Shown here: positions 44,995 through 54,738 of the stretch, piece after piece
How positions within the stretch are numbered: the stretch's first letter is position 1
Layout: each line of letters opens with the position of its first letter
Source: Marinobacter sp. BW6
GTDB lineage: Bacteria; Pseudomonadota; Gammaproteobacteria; Pseudomonadales; Oleiphilaceae
Length of the DNA stretch: 64,000 nucleotides
Assembly (NCBI RefSeq): GCF_008107725.1
Contig: NZ_VIRN01000037.1
Location: 248,001-312,000, forward strand
Direction of reading: 5' to 3'
The notes under the pieces: model-generated
Seen by the model: only the letters and a program-made list of their open reading frames with translations
Databases searched by the model: none
What the model was told of the DNA's origin: nothing
Translations under genes and position numbers: made by a program

Positions 44995-46389
44995 TTAGCG
45001 CAGTTTTTTAGCCAACGAATAGCCAGATCGCCTAGACGCGCTATCAAGTCGCCTATTGTTCACATGCTCCTTTTGCACAGATGTATTTTCAGGTTCGGAA
45101 AACCCACGGGTAACGATTCGCCCGAATGCGATCACCAACCCTCCCAACAGATACCAGTAATACTGCGACAGCCCCCAATAATTGATACTATAAACAGCGT
45201 ACATCCAGAACACCGCAATAAAGGATTTATTTAGTCTTGAATAATAGGATTGCTCACCGATTTTCAGGGCTGCAAAGTGTGATCGTACTACGGAGAGCTT
45301 CCTAGCAATCTGATAGAGAAAACGAAGATAAATCACAAGGCCGATCAGGCCGAGTTCAATAATTAACTCAGCGTAAAGATTGTGGCTTGCCTGCGTTGAT
45401 CCCCGCTTATGGAACTTTGCTTCTTGAGTGGTTCCAAGACCGTGGCCAACAACTGGTCGAGTTAGGCCCAGCTTTAACTCCCCAAGCATGCCTCGCCATC
45501 GCCCCTCCACAGAGGCTGCGCCTTTAGTATCGCTATCAACCAGCGACAAATACCGGTCCTTCTGAATAGGAGTCATCACGCTGAGCGCCCCCACGACAAT
45601 CACAGAAGCCATCACAATGAGCCCCATCTTATGCCGCGACTCTTTGAACACAAGGAACGCAACAACCAACAGAGCAATAAATCCGCCTCTAGACATTGTC
45701 AGAATCAGCGCATACAGCATCGCTGGCATTACAGCCAGGTACAGAAATTTGGACTTCCATCCCAAGGGCCATAGTAGGTAATGAACAAACGGGGTTGCAG
45801 TAGCAATCACAAAACCTAGTTCATTCGGGTTGATCACATCTGCCGGCGCACCTGCGAGCCGATTCGCGAAATCTCCCCCCCCCAGATGAGTGGCGCTTCC
45901 CCAGTATCCTTGTGTGATATTAAGATACAGTGGTTCCAACACACGGAACACTTGGCAAAACACAAACACAGCAATGAACCATTTGAGGCGCTTTTCCGTG
46001 TCGATAATCAGGGCGGTGAAGAACAGGAACACAACGGCTTTAATGAAGGGGTCAATATTTTCGCGAATAACACTACCAGGCCATTCCACCAACGGCAGGC
46101 TGATGACAATGTAGCCAAACAACACAAAAATCGCTTTGAAAATAGGGTCCTCAAAACGGCCTTTCAGTTTGTCGCGCTGCAGAAACAATAAAAGGCTGAT
46201 TGAGGCGACCGCCAGTAACGTAGGCCTGATGGCGCCGTACCCAGGAATTCGCGAGGAGAACCTAAGAAAAAAGTCCACAATAAAATACAGATACAGCACA
46301 AAGCTGAACTGGCTTACGATTTGGGTGTCCAGCTTTGCAAGAACGCTGTGTTTTGCCTGCTGACCTGAGGCCATCATTTCCTGTTTCAT
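44995..46389 (-). CDS. O-antigen ligase/Wzy-like polymerase
   Basis: This 464-residue membrane protein has about 11-12 helices and the Wzy_C/O-antigen ligase signature in the large periplasmic loop (VVGHGLGTTQ followed by SHNLYAELIIELGLIG). It should polymerise the exopolysaccharide repeat units or ligate glycan in the periplasm. The start overlaps the upstream deacetylase stop as ATGA. Confidence 0.9.
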   Translation of the reverse strand: MKQEMMASGQQAKHSVLAKLDTQIVSQFSFVLYLYFIVDFFLRFSSRIPGYGAIRPTLLAVASISLLLFLQRDKLKGRFEDPIFKAIFVLFGYIVISLPLVEWPGSVIRENIDPFIKAVVFLFFTALIIDTEKRLKWFIAVFVFCQVFRVLEPLYLNITQGYWGSATHLGGGDFANRLAGAPADVINPNELGFVIATATPFVHYLLWPLGWKSKFLYLAVMPAMLYALILTMSRGGFIALLVVAFLVFKESRHKMGLIVMASVIVVGALSVMTPIQKDRYLSLVDSDTKGAASVEGRWRGMLGELKLGLTRPVVGHGLGTTQEAKFHKRGSTQASHNLYAELIIELGLIGLVIYLRFLYQIARKLSVVRSHFAALKIGEQSYYSRLNKSFIAVFWMYAVYSINYWGLSQYYWYLLGGLVIAFGRIVTRGFSEPENTSVQKEHVNNRRLDSASRRSGYSLAKKLR

Positions 46390-47414
46390 GCGGCAGAGAC
46401 ATCCGATTCAAGCCGATATTCACGCCGAACCCGGTGTCCCAACAATTCGACACCAGATACAGCCTTGTAAAACTGAAACATATCATCACCACTAACGTGC
46501 CTGCGCATCAGATATCTATCGCTGATACCTAGCGCATCGGGGAACGCGGTAACGGCCCCCCAAAAGCCCGCCTCCCGGACAAGGTCCGGGAGAAACTGCT
46601 GAAAGTCTGATGGTTGGCCGTTAGGGTAACAAAAGGTGCGTTCCCGCTGGCCCAGGTTCTGATTCAACGCATCACGGCACCCGAATATTTCATCCCTTGC
46701 CTGGCTTTTGGTAACGCGACCCAGGGATGGGTGGGTGACCGTGTGCCCGCCAACCTCAATGCCTGCCCGTTGCATTTCCTTCAGCTCATCCCAACTTAAA
46801 GGCGCAAAGGCTTCCGGAATTTCCGCAGGGATTGAAAGACCAAGCTCGCATGCTAAGGAAGATATGAATTCATGTTTGTCTTGATCTGGCAACGAAAGGC
46901 AGTGGTCAATCCATCGTTTCCAGAAATCACTTCGCCTACCGTCGTTAATTTCACCGGCTTTGACGGTAATCGATCCAAGACTGAATTCCCGGTTGATATG
47001 AGTTAGCTGTTCCAACATCCAGGTGATTTTGTCAGGCCAAAGCCACAGTCGTCTTTCTATAAACCCGGTTGTTGCGAATAAAGTTGCCGGCACGCCATAG
47101 CGTTGAAGAATTGGAAAGGCATGCTTATAAAAGTCTTGGTATCCATCATCCACAGTAATCACCACGGCGTGCGGAGGCATACGGCCATGCTCAAGATGAT
47201 ATTTCATCAGCTCAACCAGTGAATAAGAGTTGTAGCGCTCCCGAATATGCCTGACCTGCTGCTCAAAAAACTCGGGGCTCGCCCAGCCTTTCACCGGTGA
47301 GGCTGAAAAACGATGGTACATAAGAATACGGGGCTGATTTCTACATATCTGCCGCGCGAGCTCATATCCGCCCACAGGGCCGAGCTTACGGATTGATTTG
47401 GACAACAGCCCCAT
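46386..47414 (-). CDS. polysaccharide deacetylase
   Basis: This 342-residue NodB-type protein has motif 1 ITVDDGY (Asp89, Asp90) and motif 2 GGHTVTHPSL (His224, His228). An LMYHRF near residue 31 is like the other deacetylase in this operon. It differs in having an insertion of about 80 residues between the motifs. It probably acts on a different sugar or stage than the gene at 43071-43973. The start overlaps the GT4 stop as TAATG. Confidence 0.9.
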   Translation of the reverse strand: MGLLSKSIRKLGPVGGYELARQICRNQPRILMYHRFSASPVKGWASPEFFEQQVRHIRERYNSYSLVELMKYHLEHGRMPPHAVVITVDDGYQDFYKHAFPILQRYGVPATLFATTGFIERRLWLWPDKITWMLEQLTHINREFSLGSITVKAGEINDGRRSDFWKRWIDHCLSLPDQDKHEFISSLACELGLSIPAEIPEAFAPLSWDELKEMQRAGIEVGGHTVTHPSLGRVTKSQARDEIFGCRDALNQNLGQRERTFCYPNGQPSDFQQFLPDLVREAGFWGAVTAFPDALGISDRYLMRRHVSGDDMFQFYKAVSGVELLGHRVRREYRLESDVSAA

Positions 47415-48550
47415 TACCTGAGACTCCCAGGCCGAATGAGCCCGTCATAAATATTCTGATGCTTTGCCACCATGCTCTCCATACTGAAACGCTCCCTGGC
47501 ACTCCTTTGGGCATTTTCGCCGATAAACTGGCGCAAATAACTACTGTCACTCAGCGCCTCAAGGTGCTTTGTCAGCTCCGCAATATCTCCACAGCGATAA
47601 AGATACCCGGTTTCGCCATGCGCAATTGCCTCCGGGTTTCCTCCTACATTACTGCAAACGACCGGCAAGCCCGCCTGCATATATTCGATTATGGCATTAG
47701 AAAAGCCTTCGGACTCTGAACATAAAAGACCAATGTCCAGAGCTTTTAGGCAGGCTTGCACATCTGCTCTGGGACCCAGAAAATGAACCCTGTCAGCTAT
47801 TCCCTGCTCCGAGGCCAGCAATTGAAGATCTGCCTGGTTGCCGCCTCCTATCAATGCCAGATGCAAATCGTGGCCTTTCTGATGAAGCCGACTGACAGCC
47901 AAAACGGCATCTTCCATGCGCTTGATTGGACGAATATTAGCCACGAGCCCGGCAAACACGGCCTTGGGATGCTTAAACCTAAGTGCTGCGAGGTCAGCCG
48001 GTAAACCGCCAGATGTTTCCGCCAATGCATAGCCATTATAAACTACATGGACCTGAGACGCGGAGAGCGGCTCGGCCTTTGTTGTCACCTGCCTCACCGC
48101 ATTACTGTTTGTGATAGCAGCAGCAACAAACCGTCCGGATATGGCCAGCATTGCACGATAGACCGGTGTGTACCAGTAACCCATATCACGCCTGGAGATA
48201 ATGGTTTTAATGCCATTCAACCGGAAGACGGGTGGGCAAACAACGGATGGATCGTTAAAAAACACGTGGGCAAGCCGGACGCCGGAAGTTCGAAACCTAC
48301 GAGCCATTTTCCATAGTGCTGCCCACGTTGCAGGAGAAAATAACCGGGTCTGCCCCAGGACATGATAGTTGCAAGGAAAATCGTGTTCCTGAAGGTATTC
48401 AGAATCTCGAAATACCAGAAGAACGGGCTCAAACCTAGCCCTGTCCAAACCTTTAATCAGATTGAACATCTGGCCTTCCGTGCCTGCGTTAGGATTTCGG
48501 AAATGGTCAATAACAAAAAGTATTGGCTGGGGTACATCCTGTTGTGACAT
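47414..48550 (-). CDS. family 4 glycosyltransferase
   Basis: The frame could begin with TTG at 48553, but an ATG follows directly at 48550 (378 residues). This GT-B enzyme has PNAGTEGQMF, SNAVRQ, VANIRPIKRMEDAV and the donor-binding region CSESEGFSNAIIEYMQAGLPVV with its EX7E motif. It probably extends the lipid-linked oligosaccharide. It is followed with a one-base overlap by a deacetylase gene, which suggests linked action. Confidence 0.9.
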   Translation of the reverse strand: MSQQDVPQPILFVIDHFRNPNAGTEGQMFNLIKGLDRARFEPVLLVFRDSEYLQEHDFPCNYHVLGQTRLFSPATWAALWKMARRFRTSGVRLAHVFFNDPSVVCPPVFRLNGIKTIISRRDMGYWYTPVYRAMLAISGRFVAAAITNSNAVRQVTTKAEPLSASQVHVVYNGYALAETSGGLPADLAALRFKHPKAVFAGLVANIRPIKRMEDAVLAVSRLHQKGHDLHLALIGGGNQADLQLLASEQGIADRVHFLGPRADVQACLKALDIGLLCSESEGFSNAIIEYMQAGLPVVCSNVGGNPEAIAHGETGYLYRCGDIAELTKHLEALSDSSYLRQFIGENAQRSARERFSMESMVAKHQNIYDGLIRPGSLR

Positions 48551-48592
48551 CAACTCTGCATCCTGCTAAAACACCACGCGCAAAGTTCGACT

Positions 48593-49477
48593 CTAAACCC
48601 GCTCACGGCCAAAAACAACAGACAGGGCACGAACCGGGTCCAAGGCGCCGGAGACGAAGAGATGGGGCAACGCCTTTGCTTTGCATCCATCTCTCCAATA
48701 GGTTTGCCCCAACCGAAAGTGGAGAACAGCTTTGCGCTTGCGGATAGTGCTACTTCGGTAGGGATATCGCAGACGAGCTCGATCTAGAATTTCCATGCCG
48801 GTTTTCCAGCGACGCTCTAAACCTTTAGCGCTAATGGAATCTCCATGCTTTCTATAATAAAAAGCCAGCTCAGGTAGATAAACGGTTTTGGTGGCCTCCA
48901 TTATTCTTAACGCCATATCGTGATCTTGCCCTGCGCGGAAAGCTTCCTCAAAAAAACCAACCTTTTCCAATACCGATTTCCGAATCAGCGCTCCGCCCGG
49001 AAGTGCCATATAGCAATCCAGCAACAAAAAGTTCGGATCACCAGTCTCAGTGTGACCATTTGCAGGAACTTCAAACAAAAATGCACCACTCGCATCGACC
49101 GCATGCCCCTGCCCATAGACCATTCCAACGTCAGGGTTAGACTTGAGAAACCGGGCCTGATGTTGCAGCTTACCTTGAGCAAACATGTCATCACTGTCCA
49201 GGATTGCAACCAAATCTCCCTTTGCCTCGCGAAGGCCTAAATTCAAGGCAGCCGACTGGCCTCGATTGGCTCTTCCGGGGTGAGTCAGAAGTTTTATGGC
49301 TCCCAGATCGTGATGTTCTTTGAGAATCTCATAGGTGCCATCAGACGACCCATCGTCAACGACAAGCACCTCTGTATTCGGATAGTCCTGATTAAATACG
49401 GAAGCTAACGCCTCCCCAATATAAGATGCCCTGTTAAATGCAGGAATAATGACGGAAATTAGTGGAGGAGTTTCCAT
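48593..49477 (-). CDS. family 2 glycosyltransferase
   Basis: This 294-residue GT-A enzyme starts METPPLISVIIPAFNRA, with VDDGS and the metal motif DSDD (AILDSDDMF). The acceptor region holds GGALIRKSVLEKVGFFEEAF and the typical AGQDHDMALR. The C-terminal 60 residues are basic and could bind the membrane. It is a distinct subtype from the GT2 pair at 34.6-36.4 kb. Confidence 0.9.
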   Translation of the reverse strand: METPPLISVIIPAFNRASYIGEALASVFNQDYPNTEVLVVDDGSSDGTYEILKEHHDLGAIKLLTHPGRANRGQSAALNLGLREAKGDLVAILDSDDMFAQGKLQHQARFLKSNPDVGMVYGQGHAVDASGAFLFEVPANGHTETGDPNFLLLDCYMALPGGALIRKSVLEKVGFFEEAFRAGQDHDMALRIMEATKTVYLPELAFYYRKHGDSISAKGLERRWKTGMEILDRARLRYPYRSSTIRKRKAVLHFRLGQTYWRDGCKAKALPHLFVSGALDPVRALSVVFGRERV

Positions 49478-49506
49478 GTGAGTCGGTGCGATACCTCAAT
49501 TACTAG

Positions 49507-50778
49507 TTACGGTAGCCAGATTTTAACGCCTTGATCCGCCAAGTACTCATAGTCGGGATTCAACCTGTCCATGGCGCCCTCATCAAAGTAATAAAAGCTA
49601 AGGCGCATACTGTAAAAAGGCTCAATGTCCTTAGTCCAGTTCAAGCCGTTCTCCACGGACCAGTCAGCAAGCATTTTATTTAACTTCCTGCAATTAGCCT
49701 CAGCACTGATAGATTCACGAGCGATTTGACGAACTTTATCGTGATCCTTGAACTCCATGAATTCCATGACTCGCTCCTGCAATTCCGAAACAGAGTCTAC
49801 CAATGCACCTACCTCGGGATTTATAAGGCTTTTTGTGCCGATATGTGCATTCCTGAACATTACGACTGGAGTGCCAGACATCAATGCTTCTGCGACCGCT
49901 ATAAAAGAACCTTCACGGTAGGACATTGCGCAGAAGATTTTTGCTCGCTGAAAATAGAGTCTGAGATCCTCCTGGGGTGGATCCTCGACGATCGTTACCC
50001 GGTCTGCCACTCCATAATCATCCGCCTCCTGCATTATACTGTCTGCAGTTCGAGTACCAAGGGGCACGCCAACGCATACTGCAGATACTGATTCAGGCAT
50101 ACCAGTTAACGCTTTAAACAACACCCAATGACGCTTGAATCCTGAAAAATTTGCAACCATCAGGCAATCTATATCACGCTCTAATGCCTCTTTCTCGAAA
50201 AAATTCGGATTCACCCAGCTAGCTGCATTGAAAGGAAGTGAGATGCAGTTTTTTCCCAATAAGCTAACAACTGCGCGCTCATGTTTATGGACAGGTAGAA
50301 CAAATATCGGATTCTTCCGGTCACTATAAGTGGCTAACTTAAAAAGAGCTGGAGAGAATAGCCCCGTCCATGAGGGAATAAAAATAATATGATATCTCTC
50401 CTGGATCACAGACAAAATTCCAGCGTCAAGAATCTTATCCAACTGATTCTCGAATGAAACCAAAAAAAGGCCTTTTTCGCTTGGTGAGACATAAGGCTTA
50501 ATAATGAAAGAATAACTTAAAGCTACGGGCTCATTGCTTTTCGCCGACTCTATATGGCAGTCGGCTGCTAGAGTAAGCGCTTGATCAACAAGTTTCTTTG
50601 CTAAGCCAGACTTTGGGAAATGAGAGATAACTTCGGATATAAGGCGTAATTTCTCGTCGTCATTGGCGTTGACCCGAGCGATGAAATGCTTGAGAAGGCT
50701 CCTCCATCCGGATAGATTGGCCTCCCTTGCGTAGTTGAGCACTTCCCTGTGCAGCTTCCTTGCAATATTACTACTCAA
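49507..50778 (-). CDS. GT4-like glycosyltransferase
   Basis: This 423-residue protein is translated from TTG (50778), with AGGAG six bases upstream. The N-terminal half is unusual. The C-terminal half has GT-B features: CLMVANFSGFKRHW, YFQRAKIFCAMSYREGS and the EX7E-like FIAVAEALMSGTPVVMF. The N-terminal 100 residues look helical and may bind another protein. The composition is rather AT-rich. It lies between the secreted protein and GT2 genes. Confidence 0.82.
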   Translation of the reverse strand: MSSNIARKLHREVLNYAREANLSGWRSLLKHFIARVNANDDEKLRLISEVISHFPKSGLAKKLVDQALTLAADCHIESAKSNEPVALSYSFIIKPYVSPSEKGLFLVSFENQLDKILDAGILSVIQERYHIIFIPSWTGLFSPALFKLATYSDRKNPIFVLPVHKHERAVVSLLGKNCISLPFNAASWVNPNFFEKEALERDIDCLMVANFSGFKRHWVLFKALTGMPESVSAVCVGVPLGTRTADSIMQEADDYGVADRVTIVEDPPQEDLRLYFQRAKIFCAMSYREGSFIAVAEALMSGTPVVMFRNAHIGTKSLINPEVGALVDSVSELQERVMEFMEFKDHDKVRQIARESISAEANCRKLNKMLADWSVENGLNWTKDIEPFYSMRLSFYYFDEGAMDRLNPDYEYLADQGVKIWLP

Positions 50779-50813
50779 ATCCGTCTCCTAATGTGAAACT
50801 CAAGCTTATAATC

Positions 50814-52172
50814 TCAATCAACCAATAACTGAATCCTCGACGGCGGAATCGGACACTCGTCCCCGGTACACAAAGGGAATCCCTTATTGTTAACTACACC
50901 ATCGATATCAAAAACATAAACATACAATTCTTCGTCGAAACTCAAAGATCCCAGATTTACAGCGATCTCAATATCAGTATTACTCCATTCCACAGGTCGC
51001 TGCATTTCGTGGTGAGTAACGTCGGAATAATTACTTGCATTACCGATTGCTACTCTCTGAAGTGAATTATCTACATATATCTCAGATATCCAAGACTGCT
51101 GCAATTTGAGCTGCTTACCATCGGTACCCAATAGTGCCAGCGTAGGGCTATATTTTCCTTTATAAATAGCATCTGGTGAAAAATATTCTTCGCCCATAAT
51201 CTTTCCGTTCTCACGGATTCTTAATAAGCCCTTCTCAGTATCAATCTCATACTCAAGATGGACCCACTCATTCGACTCAAGACCAAGACGATAATACATT
51301 CGCGCAGACTCAGCGTAGGCATCGTGCAAAGCTACCGAAGAACGTATACCGTCAATTCCGTCCGGGTCATCCCAGATCCTGGCCAGCTTGGAACCCGGCA
51401 TTTCGTATCCGTAACCTGATCCGCCCCGCGACTCTGAAGGGAAAATAGTCGTAGCACCAGAACTGACTCCTTTTATCGCCACACCCCTCAAGTCATTTGC
51501 ATTCCTGTGACTATAAAGCGCCGCGTTATGTAAGCCGTCTTCATCGACGCCGGCATAGACTCCTCTAGACTTATCCCCAGTGAGGCCCTCAATAACCAAC
51601 TCTTCGCCGACTTCAAATTCTCCTGTTTGACTGTCAGGCGAAAACCTCCAGTAATAAGTTGAATGATATCTATTCTTGTACCACCAACTAACGTATAACT
51701 GAGGGATATCAACAGGAGTGTCCCATCCAGCCGCCCCCCCGTATGCGACTGGTCTGCCGACCCACGCCTTCTCTCCCTCTAAAAAATATAATGCGCTAGA
51801 GTTCTGATGGCGCGTTGTGGTTTCGGTAGAGTACAAGAAACTACTTGTACTGGTTGCCCAAATAGCATCGGGATCGCCGGTAAGTCCCATCGGGATCCGC
51901 GACATCTCACCTAAGCCCGAATTTGGTTCTACTCTCTTCCCGTACTCAAAAGCCTGATCGACATAATCAACAAGCACAGGAGAAGCATTTGCTTTAGAAC
52001 CAAATCCACTCCCTAAAATCTTAATTCTCGATCCTTGGTCAATTCTTTCGCCTTCTAAGAGCGAAACTTGGGAAATTAGGGGTTCTGCTACGGCAACTGA
52101 AACTCCGCCAAGTAAAACCACGCTCAGGAGTAAACATGACGCTCTACTCATTATGTGGATTTGATTAACCAT
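50814..52172 (-). CDS. secreted protein with IPT/TIG-like N-terminus
   Basis: This 452-residue protein has a signal peptide (about 1-29, ending VAVAEP), with a GGAG six bases before the ATG. Residues of about 30-70 resemble an IPT/TIG strand pattern (ISQVSLLEGERIDQGSRI, ILGSGFGSK). The rest is beta-rich with many Trp and Tyr, like a concanavalin-type glycan-binding or lyase sandwich (YVSWWYKNRYHSTYYW, SNEWVHLEYEIDT). It lacks PEP-CTERM and membrane anchors. It is the first gene of the minus-strand operon and may bind or cut the polymer in the periplasm or outside. I do not recognise a named family. Confidence 0.7.
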   Translation of the reverse strand: MVNQIHIMSRASCLLLSVVLLGGVSVAVAEPLISQVSLLEGERIDQGSRIKILGSGFGSKANASPVLVDYVDQAFEYGKRVEPNSGLGEMSRIPMGLTGDPDAIWATSTSSFLYSTETTTRHQNSSALYFLEGEKAWVGRPVAYGGAAGWDTPVDIPQLYVSWWYKNRYHSTYYWRFSPDSQTGEFEVGEELVIEGLTGDKSRGVYAGVDEDGLHNAALYSHRNANDLRGVAIKGVSSGATTIFPSESRGGSGYGYEMPGSKLARIWDDPDGIDGIRSSVALHDAYAESARMYYRLGLESNEWVHLEYEIDTEKGLLRIRENGKIMGEEYFSPDAIYKGKYSPTLALLGTDGKQLKLQQSWISEIYVDNSLQRVAIGNASNYSDVTHHEMQRPVEWSNTDIEIAVNLGSLSFDEELYVYVFDIDGVVNNKGFPLCTGDECPIPPSRIQLLVD

Positions 52173-52364
52173 TTTTCACTCCGCAAAAACCTGTATAAGT
52201 TTCAACCATACTCTTATCGCCATATTTTACGTAGACACTGTTCTACAGGTTGCAAATAGCATCAAAATTTTACCTCCAGTCACGTTACATTCTACGATAT
52301 TTTTTCCTAGATTTCCTGATTCAACAGCAGCTAGATTCGACACAAGATACTTTACTAACCCGTT

Positions 52365-53546
52365 TGACCCTGCCCCTTAGTTTCAGTCCATTTAGAGCTG
52401 GAAAATCCGGCATGACAGAGCCTTGAGCAGAAGATCATGGAATGAAACGATCCCATTACACCGTAGAGCAGATAGCGCTTGCCCTGAAGCAAGCGGAACT
52501 GGGGACGCCCGTCCGGAAGACTGTCGCAAGATAGGCGTCTCGGACGCCACATTCTTCAACTGGCGCAAGAAGTACGGCGGCCTGAGCCCTCGGAGCTGAA
52601 GCGCCTGAAGAGGCTGGTGGCCGACATGAGCCTGTACAAGGCCGTGCTTCAAGATGTGCTGGCAAAAAAGCACTGAGACCGCCCCGTAAACGCCAATTGG
52701 TGGCTGAAACAGCGATATGGGTTTGCGAGCGCGAGGCGTGTTCGGCCGTGCAATTTTCCCGGGCGTCCTATCGATATCAGTCGGTGGCGAGAGACTCATC
52801 TGCGTTGTCAATTACCATCCGTGTGATCACTCTCATGCGGCTTCACGTGTACGTTCAGCCGCAACGAGAGGGTTGGGGCGATAACCATAAGCGGGTCTAC
52901 CGACTTTGCCGTGACCACTGGCGCTCGCTCCATGTCAAGCGGCCAAAGCGCAACAAGGCAGCCAGGAACCCGCAGCTACTTCAGCAGACCAATCATCCCA
53001 ACCACATCTGTGGCATGGACTTTGTGTTGGATGCGCTTTTTGATGCGCCGCCGATTTCGCCTGCTAACGATCATTGACCTGTTTACCCGGGAGTGCCTTG
53101 ACATTGTGGTCGGACAAAGCCCAAAGGGGCAGGATGCCCAGGAAGCCCTGACAACGATTTGCACGCTTTCGGGGTAGCCCAGACGTGCTCAAGACCGACA
53201 ACGGTTCGGAGTTTGCCGGCAAGGTTATGAATCGCTGGGCGAATGAGCGAAAGATTGAAATCGACTTCTCGCGACCTTGAAAGCCGACCGACAATGCGAC
53301 GGTGGAATCCTTCAATGGACGACTCCGGCAGGAGTGTCTGAACGAAGGCCGGTTCTTTTCATTGGCGGACGCCAGAGAGAATCGAGGCGCGGAGGACCTT
53401 CTGGAAACAAGTCCGACCCCATTCCCCACTGTAGTGGTCCACGCCCTCTGACTACGACAGGAAACATACGGCTTCCCTACGAAAAAAGCACCAACCGGAG
53501 CCGGATTTTTCCAACTCTGGGTGGACCTAATACGGGGTCAGGGTCA
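52365..53546 (+). mobile_element. decayed IS3-family element (IS407-like)
   Basis: Imperfect terminal inverted repeats are seen at 52365-52376 (TGACCCTGCCCC) and 53534-53546 (inverse of TGACCCTGACCCC). They enclose about 1.2 kb, the size of an IS3-family element. Inside are remnants of OrfA and OrfB of an IS407-type transposase. I could not confirm target-site duplications. It lies between the minus-strand polysaccharide operon and the plus-strand island. Confidence 0.7.
52442..53390 (+). pseudogene. IS3-family transposase OrfA/OrfB, frameshifted
   Basis: OrfA starts MKRSHYTVEQIALALKQAE but changes frame near 52515. It continues as CRKIGVSDATFFNWRKKYGG and then stops, with a third-frame piece LVADMSLYKAVLQDVLAKK. 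OrfB pieces in several frames include NHKRVYRLCRDH, CGMDFVLDALF (first Asp), LTIIDLFTRECLDI, LKTDNGSEFAGKV (second Asp) and, after an in-frame TGA near 53278, KPTDNATVESFNGRLRQE (Glu). At least four frameshifts or stops make it non-functional. Confidence 0.85.
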
Positions 53547-53855
53547 GTTTTGCGAGGGGCACATTGTGACTATACTCCGTATGTGCAGGCATTACCGCAC
53601 TAAGGTGTCTTTGCGCTTTTTGCCCAACACCACAGCTCGTAACACCGACGACTGAGGAATACGAGCAGATCCAACAGACTTCAAGGGAATTTTCTAGATC
53701 AATGAAATACAGGATTTGTTTACCAACTCACAAGTACTCATCAGATTATAGTTTCAGTTACTATTAAAGACGCGGCTAACGCCTCGTTCGGTGGAATGTG
53801 TTGTCGCTAAGGAAGGCACGGCCTACCGATTATTCATGTACTGAGCAAAACGAGG
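53547..53855. other. AT-rich intergenic region before the plus-strand island
   Basis: About 310 bases lie between the IS remnant and the QueC-like gene. I find no coding region of note and no sigma-54 or strong sigma-70 match. The only ribosome-site-like sequence is AACGAGGATGGAG just before the start codons. The promoter for the island should lie here, or transcription may read through from the IS. Confidence 0.35.
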
Positions 53856-54593
53856 ATGGAGATGAGAGGTACAGATGAGACAGTGCATCTTTTGTGGACA
53901 GGTGGATGGGATTCGACTTACAGGCTTTTATACCTTTTACGGGAGGGGAGAAAGGTTCAACCGCACTACATCATTGATCCAAGCAGACCGTCGTCGGGTC
54001 ATGAACTTCGTGCGATGAAGACGATAAGCGATAGTATTGATAGAAACATTGAACAGCTACCGGGAACCCTGTTACCAGCTGAGATTTCTAGAAAAACATC
54101 TTCCGTGCAATGTAAGAAAGTCCAAGAAGCCTATAACGCCATCGTTCAGGAAATGTACATCGGTGAGCAATATATGTGGCTGGCAGATTACTGTGAGATA
54201 CGGGGCATTAAGGGAATGGAGATAGGGATAGAGCAAAACCCCATCATCTTGAAGGCAGTCAATTCAACTGGATATCCCTACACCGAAATATTCGGAAAAT
54301 TTTCCTTCCCCATCCTCTCTACTAGCAAATTAGAAATGAAAGAGTGGGCCGAAACTACCGGGATTTCGCCAATTTTAGACCTGACCTGGTTCTGTCATAC
54401 GCCGACCGCAACCGGGGAGCCATGCGGGAAATGCCATCCCTGTGAAGTCACCATTAATGGGGGAATGGCTTACAGGCTGCCTTTGAGGTCTCGGATTAGA
54501 TATCACTTTAGAGTTATACCAAGAGTCCGATCCCTAGTTAAGAAATTCCCGAGTTTCTATTACATTTTGTACAGCTTCAAACACAACAAATAG
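53856..54593 (+). CDS. QueC-like PP-loop ATP-pyrophosphatase
   Basis: This 245-residue protein has a PP-loop TGGWDST (15-21), a variant of the SGGxDS motif. The C-terminal zinc site has C180, C190, C193 and C196, spaced Cx9CGxCxxC as in QueC. QueC adenylates a carboxylate and converts it to an amide and then a nitrile for 7-deazaguanine synthesis. No other queuosine gene is nearby, so a different carboxylate, perhaps an amino acid or uronic acid of the polymer, is more likely. A short basic tail of about 45 residues follows the zinc site. It may instead start at 53862. Confidence 0.78.
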   Translation: MEMRGTDETVHLLWTGGWDSTYRLLYLLREGRKVQPHYIIDPSRPSSGHELRAMKTISDSIDRNIEQLPGTLLPAEISRKTSSVQCKKVQEAYNAIVQEMYIGEQYMWLADYCEIRGIKGMEIGIEQNPIILKAVNSTGYPYTEIFGKFSFPILSTSKLEMKEWAETTGISPILDLTWFCHTPTATGEPCGKCHPCEVTINGGMAYRLPLRSRIRYHFRVIPRVRSLVKKFPSFYYILYSFKHNK

Positions 54594-54738
54594 GTGATGG
54601 TTAGTATCATATTTGAATGTACAGCCTGCCGGCGGGATAGGCTATCCTTTAGGTTAACGACCCACTTACGATCAGGCACCACATAAGCAAGGCTACGTGG
54701 ATTTCAAGCCGATCCGGCCCGAGTTTCAAAGGAGTGAA

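Noticed and set aside
53856..54593. Assignment as queC of queuosine synthesis
   Set aside because: No queuosine genes accompany it, the PP-loop motif differs, and the context is polysaccharide synthesis.
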